From Saccharopolyspora erythraea NRRL 2338 (GTDB taxonomy: Bacteria > Actinomycetota > Actinomycetes > Mycobacteriales > Pseudonocardiaceae): a DNA stretch of 64,000 nt. Within the stretch, counting starts at the first letter, position 1; every line of letters begins with the position of its first letter. This document shows, one piece after another, positions 32,802-43,600 of this stretch. The position numbers were made by a program, and so were the translations under genes. Under the pieces are notes generated by a model. It was given only the letters and a program-made list of their open reading frames with translations, ran no database searches and had not been told where the DNA came from. The stretch lies in contig NC_009142.1 of assembly GCF_000062885.1 (NCBI RefSeq), forward strand, positions 6,065,584-6,129,583. The letters are read 5' to 3'.

Positions 32802-34286
32802 TCAGTGATTCCCGCCGGCCTCCTCCAGTGCCTTGGCCGTGTCCACTCGCTTGCGTACGCAGAACCAGCCGATCACCAGTGCGGCGGCGAGCAACGGGAC
32901 GCACAGCACGGTCACCCGGCCCGCGGGGACGTCGAACCACATCAGGACCACGACGGCGAGCAGGAACGCGATCGTCGCGATCTGGGTCACCGGTGACCCG
33001 GGAAGGCGGTAGGCCGGGCGCCGGAGGGCGCCGCTGCTGACCGCGCGAACGAACAGGAGGTGCGAGATCATGATCATGATCCAGGTCGTGACGATCGCGA
33101 TCGACGCGAAGTTCAGCACGATCTCGAACGCCGCGGCGGGCACCAAGAAGTTCAGCACCACGCCGAGCACGCAGACCGCGCCGGTGAGCAGGATGCCGCC
33201 GTAGGGCACCTGGCTGCGGTTCATCAGGCCCGCGAAGCCCGGAGCCGAACCGGCGGCCGCCATCGACCGCAGGATGCGGCCGGTGGAGTAGAGCCCCGAG
33301 TTGAGGCTGGACATCGCCGCGGTCAGCACCACCAGGTTCATCACGTCGCCGGCCGCGGGCACACCGAGTTGGGACAGGACCGTGACGAAGGGGCTTTCGC
33401 CCTTCTGGTAGGCGTTCCACGGCAGCAGCATCGACAACAGGACCACCGAGCCGACGTAGAAGACGCCGATACGCCACATGATCGAGTTGATCGCCTTGGG
33501 CATGATCTTCGCCGGGTTCTCGGTCTCACCCGCGGCGACGCCGACCAGCTCCACCGCGGCGTAGGCGAAGACGACCCCCTGGACCACCAGGACCAGCGGC
33601 ACCAGGCCGTTGGGCAGTACACCTCCGTGGTCGAAGATCAGCTGCGGACCAGGCACGGTGTCCCCGACGGGATGCGCCACTACCAGCAGGCCGATGCCGA
33701 TGACCATGAACAGGACGAGCGCACCGACCTTGATGATCGCGAACCAGAACTCCATCTCACCGAAGAGCTTCACCGAGACGAGGTTCAGCGAAAGCACCAC
33801 CACCAGGGCCACCAGCGCCAGCACCCACTGCGGAACAGGGGTGAACAGGCTCCAGTAGTGCGCGTACAACGCGATCGCGGTGATGTCGGCGATTCCGGTG
33901 GTCGCCCAGTTCAAAAAGTACATCCACCCCGCGACGAACGCGCCCTTCTCGCCCATGAACTCGCGCGCATAGGACACGAAGGCACCGGACGAAGGCCGAT
34001 GCAGGATCAACTCGCCAAGAGCACGGACCACGAAGAACGCGAAAACGCCGCACACCGCGTAGGCGACGGCCAGCGCCGGACCGGCCTGCGCCAACCGCCC
34101 GCCCGCGCCGAGGAAAAGCCCGGTGCCGATCGCTCCACCGATCGCGATCATGTTGATGTGCCGGGCTTTCAACGCCTTGCTGTACCCGATATCGCCGGCG
34201 TCGACATGCTCTCGCGGCTCCGGTCGACGTTCGCCCTGCAAAGTTCGGTCGGTCACTGGGCCCACTCGTTTCGGATGTCGTTCCAC
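32802..34286 (-). CDS. Amino-acid permease, APC superfamily (AnsP/GABA-permease-like)
   Basis: 494 residues, about 12 membrane segments. The TM1 signature YSKALKARHINMIAIGGAIG then TGLFLGAGGRLAQAGPALAV, and the TM3 region GELILHRPSSGAFVSYAREF, place it with the AAT/asparagine permease group, more standard than the permease at 17.6 kb and without its N-terminal repeats. It probably performs proton-coupled import of a neutral or amide amino acid. The GTG at 34286 is used; GTG 34256 is also possible and neither has a strong Shine-Dalgarno site. It is monocistronic and ends in a hairpin. Confidence 0.85.
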   Translation of the reverse strand: MERHPKRVGPVTDRTLQGERRPEPREHVDAGDIGYSKALKARHINMIAIGGAIGTGLFLGAGGRLAQAGPALAVAYAVCGVFAFFVVRALGELILHRPSSGAFVSYAREFMGEKGAFVAGWMYFLNWATTGIADITAIALYAHYWSLFTPVPQWVLALVALVVVLSLNLVSVKLFGEMEFWFAIIKVGALVLFMVIGIGLLVVAHPVGDTVPGPQLIFDHGGVLPNGLVPLVLVVQGVVFAYAAVELVGVAAGETENPAKIMPKAINSIMWRIGVFYVGSVVLLSMLLPWNAYQKGESPFVTVLSQLGVPAAGDVMNLVVLTAAMSSLNSGLYSTGRILRSMAAAGSAPGFAGLMNRSQVPYGGILLTGAVCVLGVVLNFLVPAAAFEIVLNFASIAIVTTWIMIMISHLLFVRAVSSGALRRPAYRLPGSPVTQIATIAFLLAVVVLMWFDVPAGRVTVLCVPLLAAALVIGWFCVRKRVDTAKALEEAGGNH

Positions 34287-34691
34287 GTACGAATGTGACG
34301 CACGGGATCTGGTCGGAGGTGTTTCCGCTCATGACGGATGAAGAGCAATGCTGGCCCGCGCGCCCCGGTCCATCAAGCCTTCGGAGCAAGGACGGGATTT
34401 CCGGGCACCTTCGACAGCGCGTAGAGGCACCGCGAAACGTGTTTTTCCGCCTACGAGCCGTAGTCGATCTGCCCGAAGGGCATCAATGCCGCCCATTTCC
34501 GGCGTTCGGTACCCGCATCGACGCCCTTGGGGCGTTGAAGAACCGTCAACGGTGGTCTGCTCGCTCAACAGCCGTCGGAGCGGCACCGCCCGGCACGCGT
34601 CCGCGGCACCGCCGCGAACGCCGCGATTCGACGGCGTGGAAGTGATGATTTCGCATCCAAGCTACCTGGACGGAAATTCGGCGAGTGCTCT
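34287..34691. other. 405-bp gap without a supportable gene
   Basis: It separates the permease start from the beta-glucosidase stop (both minus strand). It should hold the permease promoter. No open frame with a ribosome-binding site and no clear terminator for the sugar operon was found. Confidence 0.4.
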
Positions 34692-36104
34692 TCAGCTCGT
34701 GGTGAGCTCGGCCGAGTCATCGGCCGGAACGGCGTTGTTCGCCAGGATGCGGGAGTAGAAGCGCCCGCTGTCCTTGATCGTGCGCTGCTGGGTCTCGAAG
34801 TCGACGTGGACCAGTCCGAACCGCTGGGTGTAACCCATGGCCCACTCGAAGTTGTCCAGCAGCGACCATGCGAGGTAGCCGCGCACGCCGGCGCCCTGGC
34901 GGATGGCCGAGTGGACTGCTCGCAGGTGTTCGGCGAAGTACAGGGCCCGGTCGTGATCCCGCACCCGTCCGTCGCTGTCGATCGTGTCGGGGAAGGCCGC
35001 ACCGTTCTCGGCGACGACGAGCGGAATCTCCGGGCAATGGCGGTGCAGCCACAACAGGAGATCCGTCAGCGAGCTCGGTGCCTGTTCCCACCCGAACGAG
35101 GTCAGGGGGCCGCGCGGAGGCAGCACGTCGAAGCCTCGCAGGCCGGGCAGACCGCAGTTGCTCGGTACCGCCGGATCGGCCAGTGGAGTCACCCGCGTCG
35201 GCGCGTAGTAGTTCACCCCGAGCCAGTCGAGTCCGGTACCGATCGTCTCCAGGTCGCCGCCGAGGATCGCGGGCTCCAGCGCGTTCAGATGCGCGACGTC
35301 GGCGAGGACGTCCGCGGGATAGCCCCTGCCCAGCACCGGGTCCAGGAACATCCTGTTGTGCATCCCGTCGAACTTGCGCGCTGCCTCTCGATGGGCCTCG
35401 TCGTCCACGTCGACCAGCACCGGCGAGAAGTTCAGCGCCAGGGAGAACCGCTGCCCCGGTGCCGCGGCCGACCGCAGGGCCGCCATTCCCAGCCCGTGAG
35501 CCAGCAGTTGGTGGTGCGCCGCCACTAGCGCGGTCCCGTGATCGGCCACGCCCGGAGCGTGCACACCGCTTCCGTAGCCGAGGAACGCCGCGCAGAACGG
35601 CTCGTTCAGCGTCATCCAGTCCTGGACCCGGTCGCCGAGAGCGCCGTGCATCACAGCGGCGTAGTCGGCGAAGCGCGCGGCGGTGTCGCGGACACGCCAC
35701 CCGCCCTCGTCCTCCAGCGCCTGGGGCAGGTCCCAATGGTAGAGCGTGACGATCGGCGAAATGCCCTGGTCGAGCAGCTCGTCGACGAGCCGGTCGTAGA
35801 AGCCGACACCGGGCGGGTGCACCGTCCGCCCGTCCGGCATGACTCGCGGCCAGGACACCGAGAAGCGGTACGCCGGCAGGCCGAGCTCGGCCATCAGTCC
35901 CACGTCCTCGGCGTAGCGGTGGAAGTGATCGCAGGCCACCTCGCCGGTGTCCCCGTTGAGCACTTTTCCTTCCAGGGCGCAGAAGGTGTCCCAGATCGAC
36001 GGTCCCCGGCCGTCCTCCTTCACACCTCCTTCCACCTGGTAAGACGCCGTGGCCGCTCCCCAGACGAACCCTGGTGGGAACTCGAGCGCTTTCTGGTTGG
36101 TCAT
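34692..36104 (-). CDS. bglC: Beta-glucosidase, glycoside hydrolase family 1
   Basis: 470 residues, the full GH1 barrel. FPPGFVWGAATASYQVEGG is the N-terminal signature; the acid/base Glu is in TLNEP (about residue 163) and the nucleophile Glu in VAENG (about 369). Further substrate-site residues include NYYAPTRV and WSLLDNFEWAMGY. No signal peptide, so it acts in the cytosol on imported disaccharide, most likely cellobiose or a cello-oligosaccharide, releasing glucose. It starts 8 bp after the second permease stop and closes an operon laid out like cebEFG-bglC of Streptomyces. Gene name by analogy. Confidence 0.88.
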   Translation of the reverse strand: MTNQKALEFPPGFVWGAATASYQVEGGVKEDGRGPSIWDTFCALEGKVLNGDTGEVACDHFHRYAEDVGLMAELGLPAYRFSVSWPRVMPDGRTVHPPGVGFYDRLVDELLDQGISPIVTLYHWDLPQALEDEGGWRVRDTAARFADYAAVMHGALGDRVQDWMTLNEPFCAAFLGYGSGVHAPGVADHGTALVAAHHQLLAHGLGMAALRSAAAPGQRFSLALNFSPVLVDVDDEAHREAARKFDGMHNRMFLDPVLGRGYPADVLADVAHLNALEPAILGGDLETIGTGLDWLGVNYYAPTRVTPLADPAVPSNCGLPGLRGFDVLPPRGPLTSFGWEQAPSSLTDLLLWLHRHCPEIPLVVAENGAAFPDTIDSDGRVRDHDRALYFAEHLRAVHSAIRQGAGVRGYLAWSLLDNFEWAMGYTQRFGLVHVDFETQQRTIKDSGRFYSRILANNAVPADDSAELTTS

Positions 36105-36112
36105 GTCCTACC

Positions 36113-36997
36113 TCATCCATTGACCGAGACTCGTGTGAGTCCGTTGACAATCTGCCTTGCCAGGAGAACAAAGATTGCGATTACGGGCAGGACTCCGAGA
36201 GTCGCGCCGGTCAGCATCAGCGAGTAGTCCAGGAAGTAGCCGCTGGCCAGCCTCGACAGAGCCACCTGCACGGTCGGGGAGTCGTTGGGGTCCAGCACGA
36301 TCAGCGGCCAGAAGAAATCGTTCCACGCCGTCATGAACGTCATCATCGCGAGCACGGCCGCCTGGGGCCGGATCGCGGGGACGCCGACGTGCCGGAACGT
36401 GCCCCACAACGAGCATCCGTCCACCCTGGCCGCGTCCACCAGCTCAACCGGTACCGACTCCTCGCACGCCTGGCGCATCCAGAAGACGCTGAACGCGTTG
36501 ACCAGTGCGGGCACGATCACCGCCTCCAGCTTCCCGTACCACCCGAAGTCGCTGACCACCATGTACAGCGGGACCACACCGAGCTGCGCGGGCACCATCA
36601 CGGTCCCGATCACCACGAGGAAAAGAGTGTTCCTCCCGGGGAAGCGCAGTCGCGCGAAGGCGAACCCGGCGAGGCTGGACAGCACCACGTTCGACACCAT
36701 CACGGTGCCCGAGACGATCAGCGAGTTCTTGATGGCGAGCCAGAAGTCCACGGTGTCGAACACGCGGAGGGCGTTGTCGACGAAGTAGCCGCCCGGAACG
36801 AGGGGAGGTGTCGCCTCACCGATCGCGGAGCTGTCGCTCGAGGACACCACGAAGGACCAGTACAACGGAAACGCCGACGACACGATGACCGCGACCAGCA
36901 GCGCGTAGGCGAGGGCCCCTGGTCGGCGCGCCCGCGGACGTACGCCCGCGGGCCGCCGGAGGTGCGTTCGCCGGTCGAGATTGGTGCGCGGGCTCAC
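36113..36997 (-). CDS. cebG: Carbohydrate ABC transporter permease, MalG-type
   Basis: 294 residues with six membrane segments (ALAYALLVAVIVSSAFPLYW, then LFLVVIGTVMVPAQLGVVPL and others). The EAA loop reads VELVDAARVDGCSLWGTFRH, the contact to the ATPase. The GTG start overlaps the stop of the MalF-type gene (GTGA). It forms the second half of the membrane channel. No ATPase gene lies in the operon; in actinomycetes such CUT1 importers borrow the shared ATPase MsiK. Symbol by operon analogy with Streptomyces ceb. Confidence 0.85.
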   Translation of the reverse strand: MSPRTNLDRRTHLRRPAGVRPRARRPGALAYALLVAVIVSSAFPLYWSFVVSSSDSSAIGEATPPLVPGGYFVDNALRVFDTVDFWLAIKNSLIVSGTVMVSNVVLSSLAGFAFARLRFPGRNTLFLVVIGTVMVPAQLGVVPLYMVVSDFGWYGKLEAVIVPALVNAFSVFWMRQACEESVPVELVDAARVDGCSLWGTFRHVGVPAIRPQAAVLAMMTFMTAWNDFFWPLIVLDPNDSPTVQVALSRLASGYFLDYSLMLTGATLGVLPVIAIFVLLARQIVNGLTRVSVNG

Positions 36998-37977
36998 TCC
37001 CGCCCCCGGATCCGGCGTACCAGCACGAAGTTCACCAGGGCCGACAGCAGGCATACGACGAACAACACCCACGCGATGGCGGCCGCGTACCCGGCGTCGA
37101 ACAGGTTGAAGCCCTTCTCGTACAGGTACATGGCAAGAGTCTGGAACTGGCGGTCGCTTCCCCCGACACCGGCCGTTCCCGCCGCGTCGAACAGCTGCGG
37201 CTCGGCGAACAGCTGCAAGCCCCCGATCGTGGACACCACGACCGTGAAGATGATCGTCGGCCGGATGGCCGGCACCGTGACCGACCAGAACGTCCGCCAG
37301 CGCGACGCCCCGTCGAGCGCGGCGGCCTCGTGAAGCTCCGCGGGGACGTTGCGCATCGCCGCCAGGTAGAGGAGCGAGTTGTAGCCGGTCCAACGCCACA
37401 TCACCATGGCGGCGACGGCCAGATGCGACGACCACCGCTCCTGGCCCCAGTCGACCGGCTCCACGCCGACCAGGCCGAGGACCCAGTTGACCACTCCGAA
37501 GTCACGCCCGAACAGCTGGCCGAAGACCAGTGCGACTGCCACCACCGACACCACGTTGGGCAGCAGGACCCCGGCCCGCCACGCGGTCGCCGCGCGCAGC
37601 GGCCGGTCGAGCAGGTAAGCGATGCCGAGCGCCGCGAGGAGCTGCGGGACCGTGGAGACCACGAAGATGCTGACGGTGTTGAACAGGGCGTTGTAGAAGT
37701 TCGGGTCGGCGAACAGCTCGGTGTAGTTGGCGAACCCGACGAACCCCTGGTCACCGTCGACGAGGTTCCAGTCGTGCAGTGACATCCAAGCGGTGTAGAG
37801 CAGCGGGAACAGCCCGAACACCGCGAACAGGACGAAGAAGGGCGCGATGAACAGGAACGGGGTGAGGCGGATGTCGAGCCAGGCGAGCCTTAGTCCCGGA
37901 CGCCAACCCGGATGCTGCCCACGACGGCGCTGCGCCGGCTCCCGCGCGGGTAGGGGCGACAAGGCGTTCCGGGACAT
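36994..37977 (-). CDS. cebF: Carbohydrate ABC transporter permease, MalF-type
   Basis: 327 residues. After a basic N-terminus, RLTPFLFIAPFFVLFAVFGL begins the first of about six membrane segments. The EAA motif reads AELHEAAALDGASRWRTFWS, ending in the conserved G-x-x-x-x-x-x-F/W pattern. The C-terminus is VLVRRIRGRE. It pairs with the following MalG-type subunit to form the pore. Starts 6 bp after the binding-protein stop. Confidence 0.86.
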   Translation of the reverse strand: MSRNALSPLPAREPAQRRRGQHPGWRPGLRLAWLDIRLTPFLFIAPFFVLFAVFGLFPLLYTAWMSLHDWNLVDGDQGFVGFANYTELFADPNFYNALFNTVSIFVVSTVPQLLAALGIAYLLDRPLRAATAWRAGVLLPNVVSVVAVALVFGQLFGRDFGVVNWVLGLVGVEPVDWGQERWSSHLAVAAMVMWRWTGYNSLLYLAAMRNVPAELHEAAALDGASRWRTFWSVTVPAIRPTIIFTVVVSTIGGLQLFAEPQLFDAAGTAGVGGSDRQFQTLAMYLYEKGFNLFDAGYAAAIAWVLFVVCLLSALVNFVLVRRIRGRE

Positions 37978-37983
37978 CCTCGG

Positions 37984-39261
37984 CTATCCGATCGCGCCGC
38001 GCGCCTGCTGCACAGCCTCGGCCCAGGCCGCCTCGACGCCCTGCTTCCCGTCTTCGACACGGCCGAGCGCCTGGCCGAACAGGGGCCGCACGACGCTGTC
38101 CTTGGCACCGCGGTAGTTCGGGCGCAGGGAGTCCGCCGAGGCCGCATAGATCTGGCCGACGGGCGCGTCGTTGAAGTACTGGTCGGTCTTGCTGATCACC
38201 TCGGGAGCCTGATACGCGGCCGGTGCGCTGGGCAGGATGCCGCTCTGCAGGAAGATCCTCTTCTGCTGCTCCGGAGCGGTCAGCCACTTGGCGACCTCGT
38301 AGGCCTCCTTGTGGTGCGCGCCCTGCTTGGGCAGGGTCAGGTAAGAGCCGCCTTGGTTGCCGCTGTTACCGGGAACAGTGGTGACGTCCCATTTGCCCTT
38401 GTTCTCGTCGCCGCCGGCGGACCTGATCTGATCCAGCATCCAGGCCGGGCAGTTCATCACGGCGAACGAGCCCTGCTTGACCGCGACGTTCCACGCCTGG
38501 GTGTAGGTGGTGACGTTGGCGGTCTGCCCCTTGGCCCCCATGGTCCCGGCGATGTCGAACGCTCGGCGCAGGTTCGGGTTGCGGTCGGCTATGAAGGACT
38601 CGTCCGCCTTGGAGAAGAAGTTCTCCTCGGCCTGGTTGAGAATCGCGGTGTAGATGCTGCCGGCGGAGTCCGCGAACTTCACGTCGGGAACTGCCGCGCT
38701 GAACCTGTCGCCGACCCGGGTGAAGTCCTCCCACGTCGGCCACAGCTTGGCGACCTCCTCGCGCTGGGTCGGCAGACCGGCCTTCTCGAAAAGGTCGCGT
38801 CGGTAGCAGAGGGCGAGACCACCCATGTCCGTTCCCAGACCCAGAACGAAGCCGCCGTCCTTGCTGACCCCGCGCTCCCACTTCCACGGGACCCACTGGC
38901 CCTGCATGTCCTTTGCCCCGAGGTCCGCCAGGTTGACGAACTTGTCCCGCGACTGGATGAACTGCGGCATGTACTGCTCTTCGATCGCGACGATGTCCGC
39001 GGCACCGCTTCCACCCGCGAGCTGAGTGGCCAGCCCCTTGTGATGGCTCTCGAAGTCGGAGACCTCGGGCACGAGGTCGATGCCGGGATGCTGCGCCTCG
39101 TACTCGGCGAACAGCGGTTCGTAACCGAACTCACCAAAGGTAGCGATCTTGATCCGGGTCTTGCCGTCGCCGGCTCCGCTGGTCGCCGAACAACCGGCCA
39201 GCACCACTGACAACACCGCCGCCACGATGGCGGTCCAGGACAAACGCCTACTCGTCATCAC
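37984..39261 (-). CDS. cebE: Sugar-binding lipoprotein of an ABC importer
   Basis: 425 residues with a lipoprotein signal peptide: MMTSRRLSWTAIVAAVLSVV then the lipobox LAGC, so it is anchored outside the membrane. The body is an extracellular solute-binding family 1 protein (IKIATFGEFGYEPLFAEYEA, GLGTDMGGLALCYRRDLFEK, AYEVAKWLTAPEQQKRIFLQ). First gene of the uptake operon; the downstream beta-glucosidase suggests cellobiose or a related beta-glucoside as ligand. In Streptomyces a LacI-type CebR gene accompanies this operon; none is seen here, nor a TGGGAGCGCTCCCA box upstream. Confidence 0.85.
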   Translation of the reverse strand: MMTSRRLSWTAIVAAVLSVVLAGCSATSGAGDGKTRIKIATFGEFGYEPLFAEYEAQHPGIDLVPEVSDFESHHKGLATQLAGGSGAADIVAIEEQYMPQFIQSRDKFVNLADLGAKDMQGQWVPWKWERGVSKDGGFVLGLGTDMGGLALCYRRDLFEKAGLPTQREEVAKLWPTWEDFTRVGDRFSAAVPDVKFADSAGSIYTAILNQAEENFFSKADESFIADRNPNLRRAFDIAGTMGAKGQTANVTTYTQAWNVAVKQGSFAVMNCPAWMLDQIRSAGGDENKGKWDVTTVPGNSGNQGGSYLTLPKQGAHHKEAYEVAKWLTAPEQQKRIFLQSGILPSAPAAYQAPEVISKTDQYFNDAPVGQIYAASADSLRPNYRGAKDSVVRPLFGQALGRVEDGKQGVEAAWAEAVQQARGAIG

Positions 39262-39812
39262 ACTTCCTCGTCTCCCCCGCCAGGGTTACCATTACGCAGG
39301 CCCATCCCCTCATCTACCGCAACCTCGAAGCTGTATCCACAACGGGAAGCGAAGTCTGCCTTTTTGGCCATCCGCGCGCCGATACCGAGGCGCCACCGGC
39401 ATCCTTTTCCTGGTGAACCAGCGGCTCCCCCTGGTGGCCTGCACCGGCTTCCGCTCTGTGCCGGCCCTTCAGAGGCGATCCGTTCAGTACCACCGGCACA
39501 AGGCGCCCCCGCTCGCCGCCCCATTTCCGAACTCGAACACTCACTCACCCCGTCCTCGGCTTTCCAGAGGATTCGGCACTTCGGCCGGGAAATGAGGGAA
39601 TCTCAACCACAACGCAGCCGCCGCCCGCAACGTTGAAATGTTTTCAGCATCAACCAGTCATGGCCGATTGCGGCGCACGTTCTCGCAGCGGACGCTGTCG
39701 CGCCGCGAGCAATCAGCTCACGACAATACCTCCGGACGGAGCCATTCACATTTGGCTGCCTGACGGTAAATTCTCCCCGTACTCGGACAGAGCCGACAAC
39801 TGGAGACTCAGG
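39262..39812. other. 551-bp gap between divergent genes
   Basis: It must hold the promoter of the sugar operon (minus strand) and of the DUF4241-like gene (plus strand). The section 39640-39800 is A/T-richer than its surroundings. An in-frame ATG at 39633 could extend the DUF4241-like protein by 60 residues, but the extension is low-complexity and A/T-rich. No clear operator found. Confidence 0.4.
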
Positions 39813-40478
39813 GTGAGCCCACATCCCCCCGATTTCGACCGACTTTTCGCCGAGGGCAGCAAGCATGACTGCGGCCGCTTGCGAGAGAGACGCGTCGCGA
39901 CGGTCAGGGTCGTGGCCGGTGCGGCCCTGCGGCTGCCGACAGGCAGGGTGCTGGCCTGCGAGCCGTGGACCGGCTTCCCCGACGGAGCGCACCGCGATGC
40001 GTTCATCCAGCGAGTCCAGCCGGGCGTCTACCCCGTCGAGTTGGTCGTGGCCACCTTCAGCGACCCGGTGGATCCGCGGGGCGATACGACGTTCGACGAA
40101 GTCGCCGCGGCGCGTCTGCTCATCCGTCCCGAACCGGTCGCCGCCTGGCGACTCGCACTGCGCGAAGGGCAGGACGACGCCGAACTCGCGGACGGCGAAC
40201 TCTACGGGTACCCGGTCGACGGTGCTACCGGCTCGTTCGGGTCTCCCGAGGTGTTCGACGGGCTCAAGAACGCCGAAGATCCCGACATCGTCATGGACAT
40301 CGTCACCGGACTCGAAGCCCCGGACAAGGTCGCCGTCTACACCGACGAGCTGACGGGCGACAACCTCGTGATCTTCAGTTCGGGCGGCGACGGATACTAC
40401 GGGACCTGGATCGGCTACACCGCTGGGGGAGAAGTTGCCTGCTTCGTCACCGACTTTCTCACCCTGACGGCGAAATAA
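39813..40478 (+). CDS. DUF4241-like protein
   Basis: 221 residues. The pattern LPTGRVLACEPWTG, VQPGVYPVELVVATF, AAARLLI, YGYPVDGATGSFGSPEVFD, LVIFSSGGDGYYGTWIGYT and EVACFVTDFLTL is that of DUF4241, a small beta-rich family of unknown function found in many bacteria, sometimes near toxin loci. GTG start with GGAG seven bases upstream; ATG 39633 is an alternative. It is convergent with the beta-helix/AAA+ gene, a hairpin standing between them. Confidence 0.65.
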   Translation: MSPHPPDFDRLFAEGSKHDCGRLRERRVATVRVVAGAALRLPTGRVLACEPWTGFPDGAHRDAFIQRVQPGVYPVELVVATFSDPVDPRGDTTFDEVAAARLLIRPEPVAAWRLALREGQDDAELADGELYGYPVDGATGSFGSPEVFDGLKNAEDPDIVMDIVTGLEAPDKVAVYTDELTGDNLVIFSSGGDGYYGTWIGYTAGGEVACFVTDFLTLTAK

Positions 40479-40541
40479 GGGTGGCCGGAACAGTCGTTGC
40501 CTTTCCGCTCTTCACCGAGCGAGCGCGTCGCGGATGAGTCC

Positions 40542-40594
40542 GGACCCGCCGGCGGGATGCCGTGCTGCGGCAGCCCATCCCTTCCGGCGGGTCC
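40542..40594. terminator. Hairpin between the DUF4241-like gene and the AAA+ gene
   Basis: GGACCCGCCGGCGGGATG at 40542-40559 pairs with CATCCCTTCCGGCGGGTCC at 40576-40594 (one mismatch or bulge), 16-nt loop. It lies between convergent stops and probably works in both directions. Confidence 0.75.
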
Positions 40595-40628
40595 CCGTCC
40601 ACGGACTGAGCGGTGCGGACACTGCTTG

Positions 40629-43600
40629 TCAGGTACCGACGATCTCGTCGGGTCCCGGGATGTCTTCCGGCAGCAGCATGCACAGGTCTTCCAGCGTCGG
40701 TGAAGCCGTCAACCGCAGGCGTTTGGCGTGCCGTGTCACCGCCGCGTCCATGACCTGGCGGGCGTAGCGGCCGTTGCCGAACGACGCTCCGCGCGGCACG
40801 GCCACGAAGTGCGCCCGCAGAGCGGCCACCGTCGGCCCGGTGCACTCGTATCCCGCCGAGGCCGCGTGCTGGGTGACGATGGTGACGAGTTCGTCGTTGG
40901 TGTAGTCGGCGAACCGGACCCGGTGCGAGAACCGCGAGGACAACCCGGGGTTGGCCGCCAGGAAGTCCTCCATCTGCTCCTCGTAGCCGGCCGCCACCAC
41001 CACGACCTCGTCGCGGTGGTCCTCCATCAGCTTGACCAGGGTGTCGATCGCCTCCCTGCCGAAGTCGGTCCCGGAGCCGCGCTGCGACGACAACGTGTAC
41101 GCCTCGTCGATGAACAGCACCCCGCCTCGTGCCCGGTCGAACGCCTCGGTCGTGCGCTGCGCGGTGTGCCCGACGTACTCCCCGACCAGGTTGGCTCGCC
41201 CGACCTCGATCACCTGACCGCGGGCGAGCACGCCCAGCGCGGCGAGGATCTCACCGTAGAGTCGCGCCACCGTCGTCTTACCGGTACCGGGTGGCCCGCC
41301 GAAGATCAGGTGCCGGCTCAGCGACGGCACGGGAAGCCCGGCCGCCTGTCGCTGGCGCGCCGAGGCCAGCAGGTCCACCATGTTGTTGACCTCGTACTTG
41401 ACCTCGCTCAACCCGACCATCTGCTGGAGCTTGTTGAGTAGCAGCTCCACCTTCGCCGAGTCCGCCGAGGCCGCTCCGGCCCCGACTCCGCTTCCGGGCA
41501 GCGAACCGATGTCCTCGGGCAGCAGGCGGGTCATCTCGACCGCGTTGGCGTCCGGGGAGTCGGCCAGCCGGTACGCCTGGCGCCCGATCATCTCCTCGAA
41601 CACCTTCCGGGCGGTACGGCCGTTGCCGAACGACTCGTCGCGCGGAAGCTTGTCGAAGTAGTTGAGGACCGCTTCGCGGGTCTCGAACTCCAGCCGGTAG
41701 TCGTTGGCCCGGCACAGTCCTTCCACGATCGTTACCAGGTCCGCCGACGAGTAGTCGGCGAATTCGATCGTGCGGGAGAACCGGGATCCCAGGCCCGGGT
41801 TGGACGCCAGGAACTTGCGCATCTCCAGGGTGTAACCGGCCACGATCACCACGATGTCGTCGCGGTGGTCCTCCATGAGCTTCACCAGCGTGTCGATCGC
41901 CTCGCGGCCGAAGTCCGCCCCACTGCCGCTGGAAGCCGACAGCGTGTACGCCTCGTCGATGAACAGCACTCCGCCCAGCGCCCGTTCGAAGCACTCGGTG
42001 GTCTTCATGGCCGTCCCGCCGACGATGCTGGCGACCAGGTCGGCCCGGCCCACCTCGACGAGCTGCCCGCTGCGCAGCACTCCCAGTTCCGCGAGGATCT
42101 TGCCGTAGAGCCGCGCCACCGTCGTCTTACCGGTACCCGGCGAACCGGTGAAGACCAGGTGCCTGCTCATCGGTGGCATCGGCAGACCGGCCGCCGCCCG
42201 CCGTTCGGCCATCTGCTCCAACCGGGTCAGGATCTCCACTTCCCGCTTGACGTCCGCCAGCCCGACCAGTGAGTTGAGCTCGTCCAGGAGCTCGCCCAGC
42301 GGCCCCTCCCGCCTGCGGGACGGGACGTCCTTGGGTGCTTCCTCGTTCTCCCCGTCCGCGGCTTTGGGAGGCCGAGCCGTCCGGGTACTCCCGGTTTGCT
42401 TCAGCTGTTCGGACAACCGCGTGCCGCTGCCGGAAGTGTCGCTTTCCGGGTCCTTGTTGCGCTTGCTCTCGATACCGTTGAGCTTGAGGTTGTCCCGGCG
42501 CACCGAGATGCGCAGCCCGACACCGCCGTTGGCCTCCATCAGGCAGTCCCGGACCGAGATGGGCTCGGTGGAGCCGATCACGACGCCGTCGCCGCCGTTG
42601 CCGGACGCCTCGCACTCGGCCATGGTGCCCGAGGTGCCGGCCGCCCATTCGACACCCGAGCCCTCCGAACCGCTGGCTCGGGTCTGCGACAGTTCCACCG
42701 ACGACTCGCCGGAGATCAGCAGACCCTGCTGGCCGGCGCCGGACAGGTCGCATCCGCGCAGCACCGCCTCGCTGTCGGCCACCAGCACGTTGTTCTCGGC
42801 GCTGCCGGACACCGTGACGCCGTGCAGGTCGAGGTGGCCGCCATCGGTGGTCCGCACGCCCACGGCTTCCGAGCCCGTGACCGACATGTCCTCGACCGTG
42901 AGGCGGCCCTGCTCGGCCACCAGCACTCCGTCCTCAGCCGTCGTCGCGATGACCGCTCCGGTCACCCGGGGCGAGGCACCGGAGCGGACTTCGAGGCCGC
43001 AGCCACCGGACCGCTGAATCTGGAGGTCGGAGAAGGACGGGGCGGCGGAGTCGCGGACCAGGACACTCGTTCCCCCACTGCCTTCGACGCGGAGCCCGTC
43101 GAACGCCGTGCTGGACTCGGCGATCCACACCCCGATGTCGCCGGGGTCGCTGACCTCGCACTCGCTGAAAGTTCCGGCCGACCCTTCCAGCACGTGGACC
43201 CCGTATCCGCCGGGACGGTTGACCCGGACGCGTCGCATCTCCGGAGCGCCCTGCTGTACCAGCACGATGCCCTGCGCCGCCGCATCGTCGACCGAGCAGT
43301 CCTCCAGCAGCGGAGTGGCGCCGGTCGCGACGAGCACACCGACACCGGTGCTCTCGACGACGGCCGTGCCGGTCACCTGCAGAGTGCTGCCGCTCTCGAC
43401 GACCACCGCCGGGTTGCCGGCCCGCACGATGCGGCAGCCGCGGACGGTACCGCGCGAGCGTTCCGCGGCCAGCACGGCGGTGCCCTCCACCTCGGTGATC
43501 GTGCAGCCCACGAACTGCGGATTCGCGCCGGTGCGCAGCACCACGGCGGAGTTCTTCATCTCCCGCAGCGTGCAGTTGTCGAAACCGCCGCTACCGCGGT

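Noticed and set aside
36113-39261. Assigning the importer to maltose, xylobiose or another sugar
   Set aside because: The sequence alone does not give the ligand; the beta-glucosidase and gene order favour a cellobiose-type system, so ceb names are used only by analogy.
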